The notes beneath the pieces are model-generated. The model worked only from the letters and a program-made list of their open reading frames with translations, was not told the origin of the DNA and did not search any database. Both the position numbers and the translations under genes were made by a program. A DNA stretch of 64,000 nt from Echinicola jeungdonensis (lineage in GTDB: Bacteria; Bacteroidota; Bacteroidia; Cytophagales; Cyclobacteriaceae), in contig NZ_JAUFQT010000001.1 in assembly GCF_030409905.1 (NCBI RefSeq), positions 1,448,001-1,512,000 of the forward strand, written 5' to 3'. This document shows, in pieces, positions 44,682 to 53,974 of the stretch. Position 1 is the first letter of the stretch. The number at the start of each line of letters is the position of its first letter.

Positions 44682-45723
44682 TATGATTATCCGCAATCAT
44701 GCCAGTAAGGATAAATGGAAGCAATAATGAGCCGGTCAAAAAGTTTTTGACCGAAATATTTTCTGTTGAGCTTATAACTAAACTCATCAAGATAGTTTTG
44801 CATCATCCTTTCACTTATCATATGGTATGTCTGCAGCTGTTTCTTTAAATTACTTATGGCTATATGAACCCATTTGAGGTTAAAATGGCCTTTATCAGTT
44901 CCAGAGACCTCTCTGACATGAACCTCAATACAGTCACCCAGATCTGAGAAGGTGGTACTCTTATCTGTTTGAAGCACTGAGTCCTGATCAATGAATTCTT
45001 TGACCAGACCTTGGGCTGTTTTTGCCTCTAAGTTCTTTATCTTCTTCATTTTAAAATATCTACAGCTCTTTTCAAGCTTTCCGGATTCAGGGTTTTCTAA
45101 AACTGTCGATTCGGCCATTACCGCTACAATGGACTGTTTTTGACTGCCCCTGCCTCTTTTGAGCTTGTTTTGGGATTTGGCTTTGGTGGCTTTTCCTACA
45201 AAGGCCTCATCATATTCTACCATATCCTCAAGCCTATAGATATCATCGCGTTGTCCCATGACCTTCCTGAGTTTATGGTACATCCTGAAAACAGGTTCAT
45301 ACCGCTTCATCCCAAGCTGCCTTTGTAGCTCTGAGGCACTGAAGCTCTTCTTAGTGGCGGTTATGAAGGTCATGGCCAGCAGCCAGGTCCTAATTGGAAG
45401 GTTGCTGTTTTCCATAACAGTACCACTCTTGATGCTGGTCCTGAACCCACATGAAGCACATTGAAAGGACTTCTTGTTTTCAAGCCAATAATGACGGTTA
45501 CAGCTGCACCGTTTGCAAATGATGCCCGATTTTGTCCTTTGTTCTCTAAGGAACTTAATACAGGAAGACTCGTCAGGAAACCGATTAATGAAGTTGATTA
45601 TATTCATGGTCAAAACCGTTTATTTTGACCCAATTTATACAGAGTAATAACTTAACTAAAGCTATTGACACTAACTGTCACTTTTAATTTATTTGGCTAC
45701 TGGTGTCATTGCGGATATACATA
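44682..45723 (-). mobile_element. IS1595-family insertion sequence, copy B (1042 bp)
   Basis: Same length and ends as copy A but inverted. The target duplication TTATTTTA lies at 44674-44681 and 45724-45731, which differs from that of copy A, so the two copies inserted separately. The insertion is inside the signal-peptide codons of a GH172-type gene and points against it. Position 45550 carries the complement of C where copy A has A at 37300. Confidence 0.93.
44687..45607 (-). CDS. IS1595-family (ISXO2-like) transposase, copy B
   Basis: About 306 residues, with the same zinc ribbon and DDE core as copy A; one residue differs (Leu instead of Ile in CIKFLREQ, about residue 20 from the ATG). 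Intact frame. The stop lies only 5 bases inside the IS end. Near identity of the two copies indicates recent transposition or gene conversion. Confidence 0.93.
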   Translation of the reverse strand: MNIINFINRFPDESSCIKFLREQRTKSGIICKRCSCNRHYWLENKKSFQCASCGFRTSIKSGTVMENSNLPIRTWLLAMTFITATKKSFSASELQRQLGMKRYEPVFRMYHKLRKVMGQRDDIYRLEDMVEYDEAFVGKATKAKSQNKLKRGRGSQKQSIVAVMAESTVLENPESGKLEKSCRYFKMKKIKNLEAKTAQGLVKEFIDQDSVLQTDKSTTFSDLGDCIEVHVREVSGTDKGHFNLKWVHIAISNLKKQLQTYHMISERMMQNYLDEFSYKLNRKYFGQKLFDRLIIASIYPYWHDCG

Positions 45724-46901
45724 TTATTTTATTAATGTTTTTTCCCATAGCTGTTCAAGCCCAGGAATTATATAAGGCTCCTGAAGGGCAAAGAACCCGC
45801 TGGACCAGCTTTGAAAATATAACAGGGGAAAAAGGAGCAGGAGGAATGGAAAACCAAGGTGCCAAAGGCCATGCCTTTGACCAACTCCTTGCCGGAGAAA
45901 CCAAAACCCTTTTGAATTTTGAAGGGCCAGGAATTATCAAAAGGATTTGGTTGACCATCGGCGACCGGAGTCCGGAAATGTTGCGCTCTATCCGTATTGA
46001 TATGTATTGGGATAGAGCTGAAAAACCTGCAGTATCTGCTCCTTTAGGCGATTTTTTTGGGATTGGTCTCGGTCAATTAGTTCCCTTTGAAAATGCTTTA
46101 TTTTCTAACCCAGAAGGAAAATCCTTCAATTGTCTGATTCCTATGCCCTTTAAAACTGGTGCTCGCATCACCCTGACCAATGAATCATCAAAAGATTTGA
46201 TGCGACTGTTTTTTGATGTGAACCTTTTGAAATGGGAAACGGCCCAAGAAGATATACTTTATTTTCATACCTATTGGAACCGCTTTACCCAAGCCCCCTT
46301 GGGTCAGGATTATGAGATTCTCCCTACAGTGGAAGGAAAGGGCCGATTTCTAGGTTCCAATATGGGTGTAATGACTGATCCGGAATACCTGGACACTTGG
46401 TGGGGAGAAGGTGAGGTAAAAATTTACCTGGATGGAGATGGAAAATTCCCTACCCTAGTGGGTACCGGAACCGAAGATTATATCGGGACAGCCTGGGGGC
46501 AAGGCAGTTTTGCCCACCAATATCAAGGTTCTCCTTTGGTAGATCAGAAAAAGGGCCATTATGCATTTTACCGTTTCCATATTCCCGACCCAGTTTACTT
46601 TTATGAGGATATCAAAGTGACCATTCAACGGCTTGGAGGAGGCCCCAAAGAAAAAGTATTAGAGCTATTGAAAAATGGGGCAGACCTATTGCCTGTTACT
46701 GCAGACAATGCACCAGAATTTATAAAATTGTTGGAGATTGACCCCCCAATGGATATCCAGGATCCTGATTTTCCAAATGTATGGACCAATTTTTACCGTC
46801 AAGATGATTGGTCTTCTACGGCTTACTTTTATCTGGAAAAAACCATCAATCAACTCCCAAAATTGGCCCCAGTAGAAAAGAGAATCCAAGGATTGGAATA
46901 A
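45693..46901 (+). CDS. DUF2961/GH172-family glycosidase, 5' end replaced by IS sequence
   Basis: The open frame after IS copy B can only start at a TTG (45693) inside the IS end, giving a hybrid N-terminus ATGVIADIHIILLMFF joined to the native VQAQELYKAPEG. From there the DUF2961 domain is complete (QRTRWTSFENITGEKGAGG, FEGPGIIKRIWLTI, GTGTEDYIGTAWGQGSF). The family is now GH172, with furanosidase-type activities on fructans and arabinans. Without its own promoter and basic signal start, expression and export are doubtful. It is followed after 13 bases by GH43; a joint role in arabinose-containing glycans is inferred. Confidence 0.82.
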   Translation: MATGVIADIHIILLMFFPIAVQAQELYKAPEGQRTRWTSFENITGEKGAGGMENQGAKGHAFDQLLAGETKTLLNFEGPGIIKRIWLTIGDRSPEMLRSIRIDMYWDRAEKPAVSAPLGDFFGIGLGQLVPFENALFSNPEGKSFNCLIPMPFKTGARITLTNESSKDLMRLFFDVNLLKWETAQEDILYFHTYWNRFTQAPLGQDYEILPTVEGKGRFLGSNMGVMTDPEYLDTWWGEGEVKIYLDGDGKFPTLVGTGTEDYIGTAWGQGSFAHQYQGSPLVDQKKGHYAFYRFHIPDPVYFYEDIKVTIQRLGGGPKEKVLELLKNGADLLPVTADNAPEFIKLLEIDPPMDIQDPDFPNVWTNFYRQDDWSSTAYFYLEKTINQLPKLAPVEKRIQGLE

Positions 46902-46914
46902 ACCCAATTAACCC

Positions 46915-48747
46915 ATGAAAAAACTTTTCGCCATTCTTATTATAAGTCATATTCTTTATACCTGTTCTCAGCCTACTCTTGAAGAGAATGATAACAGACC
47001 AAAAAAAGAAGCCAAAAGGGATTTTTCCACTTATTGCAATCCCATCAACATCGATTATTCTTACATGTCCCATTACCGGGCTAAAAATAATGTCTCCTAC
47101 AGATCAGGTGCAGATCCAGCAGTTGTCAATTTTAAAGGGAAATATTACTTATTTGTCACCCGTTCCCATGGCTATTGGACTTCGGATGACATGAGCAATT
47201 GGGAATTTATCCGGCCCCAAAGTTGGTACTTTAATGGCAGCAATGCCCCGGCAGCAGCAGTTAAGGAAGATAAAATCATTGTCTTGGGAGACCCTTCAGG
47301 CCGTGGAGCTGTCATTGAAACTGACAACCCTGAACTTGGTGATTGGAAAACAAATTTTGCCGTGATCAATATGCCCGGCGGTGTACAGGATCCCTGTCTT
47401 TTTGTGGATGATGATGGGAGAGTGTACCTCTATGAAGAATCTTCCAACAAGTGGCCCATCCGTGGTGTAGAACTGGATCCCGACAATTTTTATGTTCCCA
47501 AGGGAGAACAAAAAGACCTTTTTAACCTGGAACCCGAAAAACACGGCTGGGAACGCTTTGGCCAGGATCACAGATCGGAATTGGATCCTTTTATAGAAGG
47601 TCCCTGGATGGTCAAACATAATGGCACCTATTATCTGGAATATGGGGCTCCAGGCACCCAATGGAATGTCTATGCGGATGGAGTGTATACCAGTGACAGC
47701 CCATTGGGTCCATTTACTTATGCCCCTTACAATCCCATCTCCTATAAACCTGGCGGCTTTCTAAAAGGATCCGGACATGGAAGTACGGTAAAGGACAATA
47801 ATGGCAACCTTTGGCATTATGCTACAATGGCCATTTCGGTTAATTACAAATTTGAAAGAAGGATAGGCATGTACCCCGCAGGATTTGAGGATGATGGGCA
47901 AATGTACGTCAACACAGCCTATGGGGATTATCCACATTTTTTGCCAGATACCGAGGTTGAAAATCATAAAAACCGCTTTACCGGATGGATGCTGCTTTCC
48001 TACAACAAACCAGTGAGTACCAATTCCAGCTTGGTGGATGCAGACATCAATGTGGTGGATGAAAGCGAAAAAGGTTATATGCAGGAACAAATCAGGGAGT
48101 TTGATATTTCCCAGGTCAATGATGAGGAAATCCGTTCCTATTGGGTTTCGGAAGCCAATCATGATTCCATTTATGTGGAAATGGACTTGAAAAAACCTAT
48201 GGACATCAAGGCGCTTCAGATCAACTTCCAGGATTTCAACAGCAAGATTTTTGGCCGGCCGGACACCTTAAAACATCAATTTGAAATCTTAACCTCATTG
48301 GATGGGGAAAATTGGGAAACTGCGGTTGACTATTCCAATAATCAAAAGGACATTCCCCATGCCTATATCGAACTTGAAAACCCAATTGAAGCCCGCTATG
48401 TAAGATATGATCATAAATATTGCACAAATAATTACCTGGCCATTTCAGAATTAAGGGTATTTGGCAAAGGCCAAGAAGCACCCCCGGCAACCCCAGCCAA
48501 CTTTAAGGCGGAAAGGCAAAGTGACCGCAGAAACACCAACCTTTACTGGGACCCTGTGGAAGGAGCAACTGGATATGTTATTTATTGGGGAATTGCAGAA
48601 GACAAGTTGAACTTGTCCGCCCTGATGTATGATGAACCCAATTACGAATTAAGGGCACTCAATACTGACCAAGAATATTATTATCAGGTGGAAGCCTTTA
48701 ATGAAAATGGGATTTCAGAAAGGAGTGAGGTATTGTACACGAAGTAA
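46915..48747 (+). CDS. glycoside hydrolase family 43 with F5/8-type C and fibronectin-III domains
   Basis: A 610-residue exported, probably lipid-anchored enzyme (MKKLFAILIISHILYTC). The five-bladed propeller at about residues 60-350 carries the catalytic-base motif RSGADPAVV, then PGGVQDPCLFVDDDGRVYL and EGPWMVKHNGTYYLEY (general acid Glu), and GSGHGSTVKDNNG. A discoidin-like sugar-binding domain is at about 390-525 and a fibronectin-III domain at about 530-605. GH43 enzymes are alpha-L-arabinofuranosidases or beta-xylosidases. It is in an operon with the IS-damaged GH172 gene, so its transcription may also be reduced. Confidence 0.9.
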   Translation: MKKLFAILIISHILYTCSQPTLEENDNRPKKEAKRDFSTYCNPINIDYSYMSHYRAKNNVSYRSGADPAVVNFKGKYYLFVTRSHGYWTSDDMSNWEFIRPQSWYFNGSNAPAAAVKEDKIIVLGDPSGRGAVIETDNPELGDWKTNFAVINMPGGVQDPCLFVDDDGRVYLYEESSNKWPIRGVELDPDNFYVPKGEQKDLFNLEPEKHGWERFGQDHRSELDPFIEGPWMVKHNGTYYLEYGAPGTQWNVYADGVYTSDSPLGPFTYAPYNPISYKPGGFLKGSGHGSTVKDNNGNLWHYATMAISVNYKFERRIGMYPAGFEDDGQMYVNTAYGDYPHFLPDTEVENHKNRFTGWMLLSYNKPVSTNSSLVDADINVVDESEKGYMQEQIREFDISQVNDEEIRSYWVSEANHDSIYVEMDLKKPMDIKALQINFQDFNSKIFGRPDTLKHQFEILTSLDGENWETAVDYSNNQKDIPHAYIELENPIEARYVRYDHKYCTNNYLAISELRVFGKGQEAPPATPANFKAERQSDRRNTNLYWDPVEGATGYVIYWGIAEDKLNLSALMYDEPNYELRALNTDQEYYYQVEAFNENGISERSEVLYTK

Positions 48748-48793
48748 TAAAAACACCAAACTGGGTTTTTTATCACCTTAAAACATTTCTCTC

Positions 48794-50146
48794 TCAAGTC
48801 CCTGGCAAGGAAATTCCCTTCACTTTCCGATATAGTGAAAGCGCATATTTATCCGTCATTCCGGAAATGAAATCAATCAAATTCCGCAATAAAGTATACG
48901 GGATAAATGCCTCTTTGTCTATTTGGAATTCCTCAGGAAGTAATCGGAGAATGCTTTTATCTTTCCCTGAAAATGAATTAGGGGAATAATATTTACAATA
49001 AAGCGCTTTTGAAAAAACCTCCAGTAAGCCTTCCAAAACCTGATATCCTGCCGCTTCCTTTTCCAGCACTGGCCTGGATTGATATATTTTCTTGACAGAA
49101 AGATTGCTGATTTTTTTTAATACGAGAGCAGAGGGAATAATTTCTGTAAGGGCTTGATCAAAATCCCCGGAAAGCATACAAGCTTCCTGTTCTTCAAATG
49201 CAGCCACAGATTCCCTGATCAACTGGTTGATGGCCATTGCCCTTAACACCGCCAGCTTCTTGGCCCTGCTCGGAATAGCATTGAGTTTTTCTTCTTTGAA
49301 ACGGTCCCCAAGGATTTGGGACAAAAGGTCGATAGTTTCCTCCAATTGCACCAAGCCTAAAGTACAGCCATCTTCCAAATCAATAATGCTGTAACAAATA
49401 TCATCTGCAGCCTCCACCAAAAAAGCCAATGGATGCCTTAACCAACAATTTTCCCCTGCTGCTTGAATTCCCAAAACATTGGACAACTTTTTATAATGGC
49501 CCAATTGGTCTGCAAAGAATCCATATTTCTTGTGGCTCTTTCTTTTGGAATTTTTCCCATTCAGGTAAGAAGGCCTGGGGTATTTGGTAAAAGAGGCCAA
49601 AGTCGCATGTGAAATCTGTAGGCCATTGTCCTTTTCCACCAACATACGGAATCCTTGTGCATTACCTTCAAAATTGACCATATCGGCCCATTCTTCCTCT
49701 TGCAGATGCCTCTTCCACAATTTCCCATGGGAATGGAATTTAAAAAAATCAGAAATGGCCTCTTCTCCAGCATGACCAAATGGAGGGTTCCCTATATCAT
49801 GGGTCAAGGCCGCAGCAGCTACTATGGCCCCAATGTCCCCATTGGTAATCCCTTTTTTTCTAAGTTCCGGATATTTTCTTAATAAAAACTCCCCGGCAGA
49901 TTTCCCTAAAGACCTCCCCACACTGGAAACTTCTAAACTGTGGGTCAGTCTGGTATGTACAAAATCATTTTCCGGTAAGGGAAATACCTGGGTTTTGTCC
50001 TGTAAATTCCGAAAGGGAGCGGAAAAAATAATCCGGTCATAATCCCTTTCAAATTCACTACGGGATGAATCTGACCTGTCATCCAATTTTTTTTTGGCTA
50101 CCAGGTCAAATCGGTCCGAGCTCAGTAGTTGTTCCCAATTCATCAT
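48794..50146 (-). CDS. dgt: deoxyguanosinetriphosphate triphosphohydrolase-like protein
   Basis: HD-domain enzyme that splits dNTPs (dGTP) into deoxynucleoside and triphosphate. About 450 residues; ATG at 50146 is taken instead of the TTG two codons upstream. Motifs: FRNLQDKTQVFPLPENDFVHTR near the start, HSLEVSSVGRSLGK, and the metal-binding HD pair ALTHDIGNPPFGHAGEEA (about residues 115-132). Then FEGNAQGFRML and LVEAADDICYSIIDLEDG follow. Ends close to the GH43 stop (convergent). Single gene. Confidence 0.93.
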   Translation of the reverse strand: MMNWEQLLSSDRFDLVAKKKLDDRSDSSRSEFERDYDRIIFSAPFRNLQDKTQVFPLPENDFVHTRLTHSLEVSSVGRSLGKSAGEFLLRKYPELRKKGITNGDIGAIVAAAALTHDIGNPPFGHAGEEAISDFFKFHSHGKLWKRHLQEEEWADMVNFEGNAQGFRMLVEKDNGLQISHATLASFTKYPRPSYLNGKNSKRKSHKKYGFFADQLGHYKKLSNVLGIQAAGENCWLRHPLAFLVEAADDICYSIIDLEDGCTLGLVQLEETIDLLSQILGDRFKEEKLNAIPSRAKKLAVLRAMAINQLIRESVAAFEEQEACMLSGDFDQALTEIIPSALVLKKISNLSVKKIYQSRPVLEKEAAGYQVLEGLLEVFSKALYCKYYSPNSFSGKDKSILRLLPEEFQIDKEAFIPYTLLRNLIDFISGMTDKYALSLYRKVKGISLPGT

Positions 50147-50305
50147 GCCCAAAATTAATCAACCCCACTTAATCTGTTGGTATATTGAGGATAAAATCTT
50201 TACCTTATACGGAAGTGGGCAATTTCTGAATCTTTCGAGGAAAAATGTAATCATTGGCATGTTAATTGTATTAATTAACTCTTGTATAACCAACTAAAAT
50301 CTTTT

Positions 50306-51178
50306 ATGAAAACTAACCTGCTAAGAAACTGGATATTAGGATTGGGAGGCTTGATTATCGCAGCTTCCTGTAATCCCGAAACTGAAGATCAAATGAATGG
50401 AAACGCTACCCTAAATGTTTCCATGGTAGATGCACCAGCTGATTACGATGAGGTTTGGATCGAAGTATTGGGTGTGGAAGTCCTTACAGGAGATGACAAT
50501 GAAGAAAATGAGTCTGCCTGGATTTCAATTGGAAATGAAGCAGAGGATGACCATGTCAATCTGCTTTCCCTGGTAGGAGGAAATTCTGCTTTCATTGGGT
50601 CCAAAGAAATCCCTGCTGGAGAAATTACCCAAATAAGACTGTTGCTTGGTGAGGACAACTTCCTTGTAAAGGATGGTGAAGAAATCCACCTTACCACCCC
50701 AAGTGCTCAACAAAGTGGCCTTAAACTTCAGGTACATGAAGAGTTATTAGCTGGTATTCAGTATAACTTGGTAATTGACTTTGATGCTGCGCAATCAATT
50801 GTAAAGGCAGGAAATTCCGGCAAATACATCTTAAAACCTGTTCTTAGAGTGGTAGCTGAAGAATCTGCAACCATTGAAGGAATTGTTTTGCCTGTTGAAG
50901 CCGAACCTACCATTTACGGAATTATCAATGAAGATACCGTTTCCACTTTCACTGATGAAAACGGTGCCTTTGCCCTAAGAGGATTGATGGGTGGAGAATA
51001 TACCATCATTTTTGACCCAATGGACACAACTTATTTAGCCGACACGCTTTATAATGTTCCAACGATTGAAGGTGAAATCACTGTTCTTGACCCTGTTCAA
51101 CTTGAAGAAGCTCCTGTAGAGGAAGAGCCTACTGAGGAGGAGACAACAGAAGAGGAAGAAGGCACCACTGAAGGATAA
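50306..51178 (+). CDS. DUF4382 lipoprotein with acidic tail (copy 1)
   Basis: A 290-residue probable lipoprotein (MKTNLLRNWILGLGGLIIAASC, lipobox AASC). Residues about 30-185 form a DUF4382 domain (LNVSMVDAPADYDEVWIEVLGVEV, EIPAGEITQIRLLLGEDNF), followed by a carboxypeptidase regulatory-like domain at about 190-265 (GIINEDTVSTFTDENGAFALRGL). The last 25 residues are almost only Glu, Thr and Pro. Function unknown; the layout suggests a cell-surface protein. Divergent from dgt; its paralogue follows directly. Confidence 0.82.
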   Translation: MKTNLLRNWILGLGGLIIAASCNPETEDQMNGNATLNVSMVDAPADYDEVWIEVLGVEVLTGDDNEENESAWISIGNEAEDDHVNLLSLVGGNSAFIGSKEIPAGEITQIRLLLGEDNFLVKDGEEIHLTTPSAQQSGLKLQVHEELLAGIQYNLVIDFDAAQSIVKAGNSGKYILKPVLRVVAEESATIEGIVLPVEAEPTIYGIINEDTVSTFTDENGAFALRGLMGGEYTIIFDPMDTTYLADTLYNVPTIEGEITVLDPVQLEEAPVEEEPTEEETTEEEEGTTEG

Positions 51179-51231
51179 AAAGTGAAAACAGATAATTGAT
51201 AAGTTTTTATAGTAGGCTTATCAAACAACCT

Positions 51232-51260
51232 ATAAAGGGCCAAAAATGGCCCTTTTTTTA
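51232..51260 (+). terminator. intrinsic terminator between the two DUF4382 genes
   Basis: AAAGGGCCA (51234-51242) pairs with TGGCCCTTT (51247-51255) and runs into a T-tract. Confidence 0.82.
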
Positions 51261-51370
51261 TTGTAGGCTGACTTTGCCTTTACTGAATGGCTTTTGATCG
51301 ATTTAAATGGTTAATTTTGAAAAATAAATTAAAGTCATTCTTCAAATTTCCAAATAATTTAAATTGGACC

Positions 51371-52177
51371 ATGCGGCTAATTAACTTCCTGTTTTTCATA
51401 ATTATTATCAGCTTCCTAACTGCTTGTATAGGAAACGATGATGTTTCGGGCAAAGCCCTGATAAACATTTATCTGGTGGATGCACCGGGTGATTTTGATG
51501 AAGCATGGATTGCCATAGAAGGGGTCGAAGTATTAATGGAAAATGAAAATGGGCCAGAAAACTGGATCCCATTGGAGTATATCCCCACCCAGGACCGAAT
51601 TAATGTAAGTGATTTGATTGCTGGATCCGCTTTGATCATGGGAAGAACGGAGTTGGACACAGGCACCATTGCTGCCATTAAATTGGTATTTGGTAAAAAT
51701 CATTTTTTGGTAAAGGATGGGAAAAATATTGAACTTAATCCTGAGAATCCAAATCTTCAAGAAATCATCATTGAAGCAGCTTATTCTTTGGATGGAGGGA
51801 TTTCTCATGACCTTTTTCTTGATTTTGATTTGGACGCCTCCATTCGAGCACTTCCTGAAGGGGAAGGCTTTACACTAAACCCCAAAATTTCTTTTTTCTC
51901 TTCGGATAACATGGCTGCCATAAGCGGCAGGGTTACACCGGTTGCTGCTCAACCCGTTCTATATGCTATCATTGGCACAGACACCGTTTCTACCTATACA
52001 AATAATCAGGGAAATTATCTTTTCAGGGGATTACAAGAAGGAAATTACAACCTTTATATCGCCCCAAGGCCCCCCTATCAGGATTCCCTATTGATGGATG
52101 TTCCCACTACCCTGGGAATGAATACCCAAATAGAAACCATTACCCTGGAAGAACCTACTGATGAGGAAGCCGAATAA
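51371..52177 (+). CDS. DUF4382 lipoprotein (copy 2)
   Basis: A 268-residue paralogue of the preceding gene. Start set at 51371 (MRLINFLFFIIIISFLTAC, lipobox LTAC); the frame is open upstream but without a signal. DUF4382 domain (INIYLVDAPGDFDEAWIAIEGVEV) followed by the regulatory-like beta domain (AIIGTDTVSTYTNNQGNYLFRGL). It ends EEPTDEEAE, a much shorter acidic tail than copy 1. It has its own transcription unit because a terminator separates it from copy 1, and it is followed after 34 bases by ribD. Confidence 0.82.
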   Translation: MRLINFLFFIIIISFLTACIGNDDVSGKALINIYLVDAPGDFDEAWIAIEGVEVLMENENGPENWIPLEYIPTQDRINVSDLIAGSALIMGRTELDTGTIAAIKLVFGKNHFLVKDGKNIELNPENPNLQEIIIEAAYSLDGGISHDLFLDFDLDASIRALPEGEGFTLNPKISFFSSDNMAAISGRVTPVAAQPVLYAIIGTDTVSTYTNNQGNYLFRGLQEGNYNLYIAPRPPYQDSLLMDVPTTLGMNTQIETITLEEPTDEEAE

Positions 52178-52211
52178 TCTTAAAGGTTAATCCCAACAAA
52201 AACCATATTAT

Positions 52212-53258
52212 ATGGAAGAGGATATCAAATACATGCATCGCGCCCTTGAACTGGCAGATCTAGGTAGAGGTTATGTAAGCCCCAATCCGATGGTAGGCTG
52301 TGTGGTTGTTCATGATGATCGAATCATTGGAGAGGGTTACCACCAGCAATATGGTGGCCCCCATGCAGAGCCCAATGCCATAAATTCCGTCGAAGACCAA
52401 GATTTATTGCCCCAATCCACGGTTTATGTGACTTTGGAACCCTGTGCCCATTTTGGGATAACCCCTCCTTGTGCCCAACTATTGGCTGACAAAAATGTAA
52501 ATAAAGTTGTAATGGCAGCCACTGATACCAATCCCCTGGTGGGTGGAAAGGGAATCAAAATCCTCCAAGATGTCGGTATCGAGGTTAAATCCGGCATATT
52601 GGAAAAAGAAGCCAGGCTTCAAAACAAGCGATTTTTCACCATGATTGAGCAAAAAAGGCCCTATATAATTTTAAAATGGGCCCAGACTCAGGATGGTTTT
52701 GTTGCAAGGTCCGATTATAACAGCAAATGGATTAGCAATGAATACAGTAGGCAATTGGTGCACAAATGGAGAACAGAGGAGGATGCCATAATGGTAGGGA
52801 CCAAAACTGCCCACTATGACAATCCAAAACTCAATGCTAGAGAATGGAGGGGTAAAAATCCAACCAGAATAGTCATTGACCAACAATTGACCCTGGACCG
52901 GGAACTTGCCCTTTTTGACCGGTCCCAACCCACTCTTTGCTATAACCTTTTTAAGAATGAAGAATCTGAAAATCTCAGTTATATAAAAATGAATTCAGAT
53001 TTTGCTATACACGACCTCCTTCATGATCTCTACCAAAGAAAAATCCAAAGTGTAATTGTTGAAGGAGGTGCTTATTTGTTAAAAAAATTTATGCAGAGTG
53101 GTCTTTGGGATGAAGCACGTGTTTTTACAGGCAATGCCTCTTTCAAAACCGGGATACCCGCTCCCAAGCTATCTATCGGCCCCAGTGAATCCTACGATAT
53201 CATGGGTGACCAGCTGGAAATATTCAAATCTCTAATTCCCGACCCAGTAAAATATTAA
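52212..53258 (+). CDS. ribD: bifunctional riboflavin biosynthesis deaminase/reductase
   Basis: Two consecutive steps of riboflavin synthesis in one 348-residue protein. The N-terminal cytidine-deaminase-like domain has zinc ligands in HAEPNAI (His 51) and in EPCAHFGITPPC (Cys 78 and Cys 87). The C-terminal NADPH-dependent reductase domain starts at about residue 147 (RPYIILKWAQTQDGFVA) and has KWISNEYSRQLVHKWRTEEDAIMVG and VIVEGGAYLL. Length is normal. The following methionine sulfoxide reductase gene starts 5 bases after its stop. Confidence 0.96.
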   Translation: MEEDIKYMHRALELADLGRGYVSPNPMVGCVVVHDDRIIGEGYHQQYGGPHAEPNAINSVEDQDLLPQSTVYVTLEPCAHFGITPPCAQLLADKNVNKVVMAATDTNPLVGGKGIKILQDVGIEVKSGILEKEARLQNKRFFTMIEQKRPYIILKWAQTQDGFVARSDYNSKWISNEYSRQLVHKWRTEEDAIMVGTKTAHYDNPKLNAREWRGKNPTRIVIDQQLTLDRELALFDRSQPTLCYNLFKNEESENLSYIKMNSDFAIHDLLHDLYQRKIQSVIVEGGAYLLKKFMQSGLWDEARVFTGNASFKTGIPAPKLSIGPSESYDIMGDQLEIFKSLIPDPVKY

Positions 53259-53263
53259 ATAGC

Positions 53264-53746
53264 ATGTCTTATTCTCTTTTTGTACCACTTAACGCTTCAA
53301 AAAAAGAAAAATATGAAGCCATCCTACCCCAAATCAAAGGATTAGTAGAAGGTGAGAATGATCTTACTGCCAACCTCGCCAATATTGCGGCAGTTTTGAA
53401 GGCCACCTTTGATTTTTTTTGGGTAGGCTTCTATTTAGTAAAAAATGACCAACTGGTATTGGGACCTTTTCAGGGACCGATTGCTTGTACTCGCATTGCA
53501 TTTGGGAAAGGTGTCTGCGGAACAGCTTGGAAAGAAGCAAAAACCCAATTAGTCCCCAATGTACATGATTTTCCAGGCCATATTGCCTGCAGCAGTGAAT
53601 CCCAATCCGAAATTGTCTTGCCCGGATTTAAAAACAGTAAAGTTGCACTTGTCCTGGATATTGATAGTGATCAGCTTAATTATTTTAATGAGACAGATGC
53701 TGATTGCTTGGAAGAAGTGATGAAAATAATTGGAGGTTTATTATAG
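53264..53746 (+). CDS. free methionine-(R)-sulfoxide reductase (GAF domain)
   Basis: Cytoplasmic repair enzyme that reduces free Met-R-sulfoxide. The 160-residue protein is a single GAF domain with the three expected cysteines: C75 (GPIACTRI), C85 (GKGVCGTAW) and C109 (HIACSSES), plus the family motif SQSEIVLP. Length matches the family. It forms an operon with ribD and lies before a non-coding stretch and the unusual tRNA-like gene. Confidence 0.92.
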   Translation: MSYSLFVPLNASKKEKYEAILPQIKGLVEGENDLTANLANIAAVLKATFDFFWVGFYLVKNDQLVLGPFQGPIACTRIAFGKGVCGTAWKEAKTQLVPNVHDFPGHIACSSESQSEIVLPGFKNSKVALVLDIDSDQLNYFNETDADCLEEVMKIIGGLL

Positions 53747-53974
53747 ACTTGGGGTCAATTTTTAAATATCCTAAAAGGGAAAATACCAAATCGGTATATG
53801 AAAGGTTCAAAAATATTAAGTCGCCTCTTCCCACACTCTAGTATCGCAAATACGGAATAGGGGAATCCACTAGGCCCCCAATATCCTCCCTATATGGTAC
53901 ATATAAGGCACAAAAAAAGCCATGAACAGAACCCATAGCTTTAGTCAATTAACAATAAACCCAAAATAACCAGC

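Noticed and set aside
37127..45723. Composite transposon carrying the uracil-DNA glycosylase, lspA and ileS genes
   Set aside because: Each IS copy is flanked by its own 8-bp duplication. A composite element would share one duplication outside both copies.
50150..50157. TAATTTTG promoter for dgt
   Set aside because: It overlaps the start codons and would need a leaderless message; no TTG at the proper distance.
51287..51370. Upstream start for the second DUF4382 gene
   Set aside because: The added residues are basic and aromatic, without signal features, while the lipoprotein signal begins at 51371.
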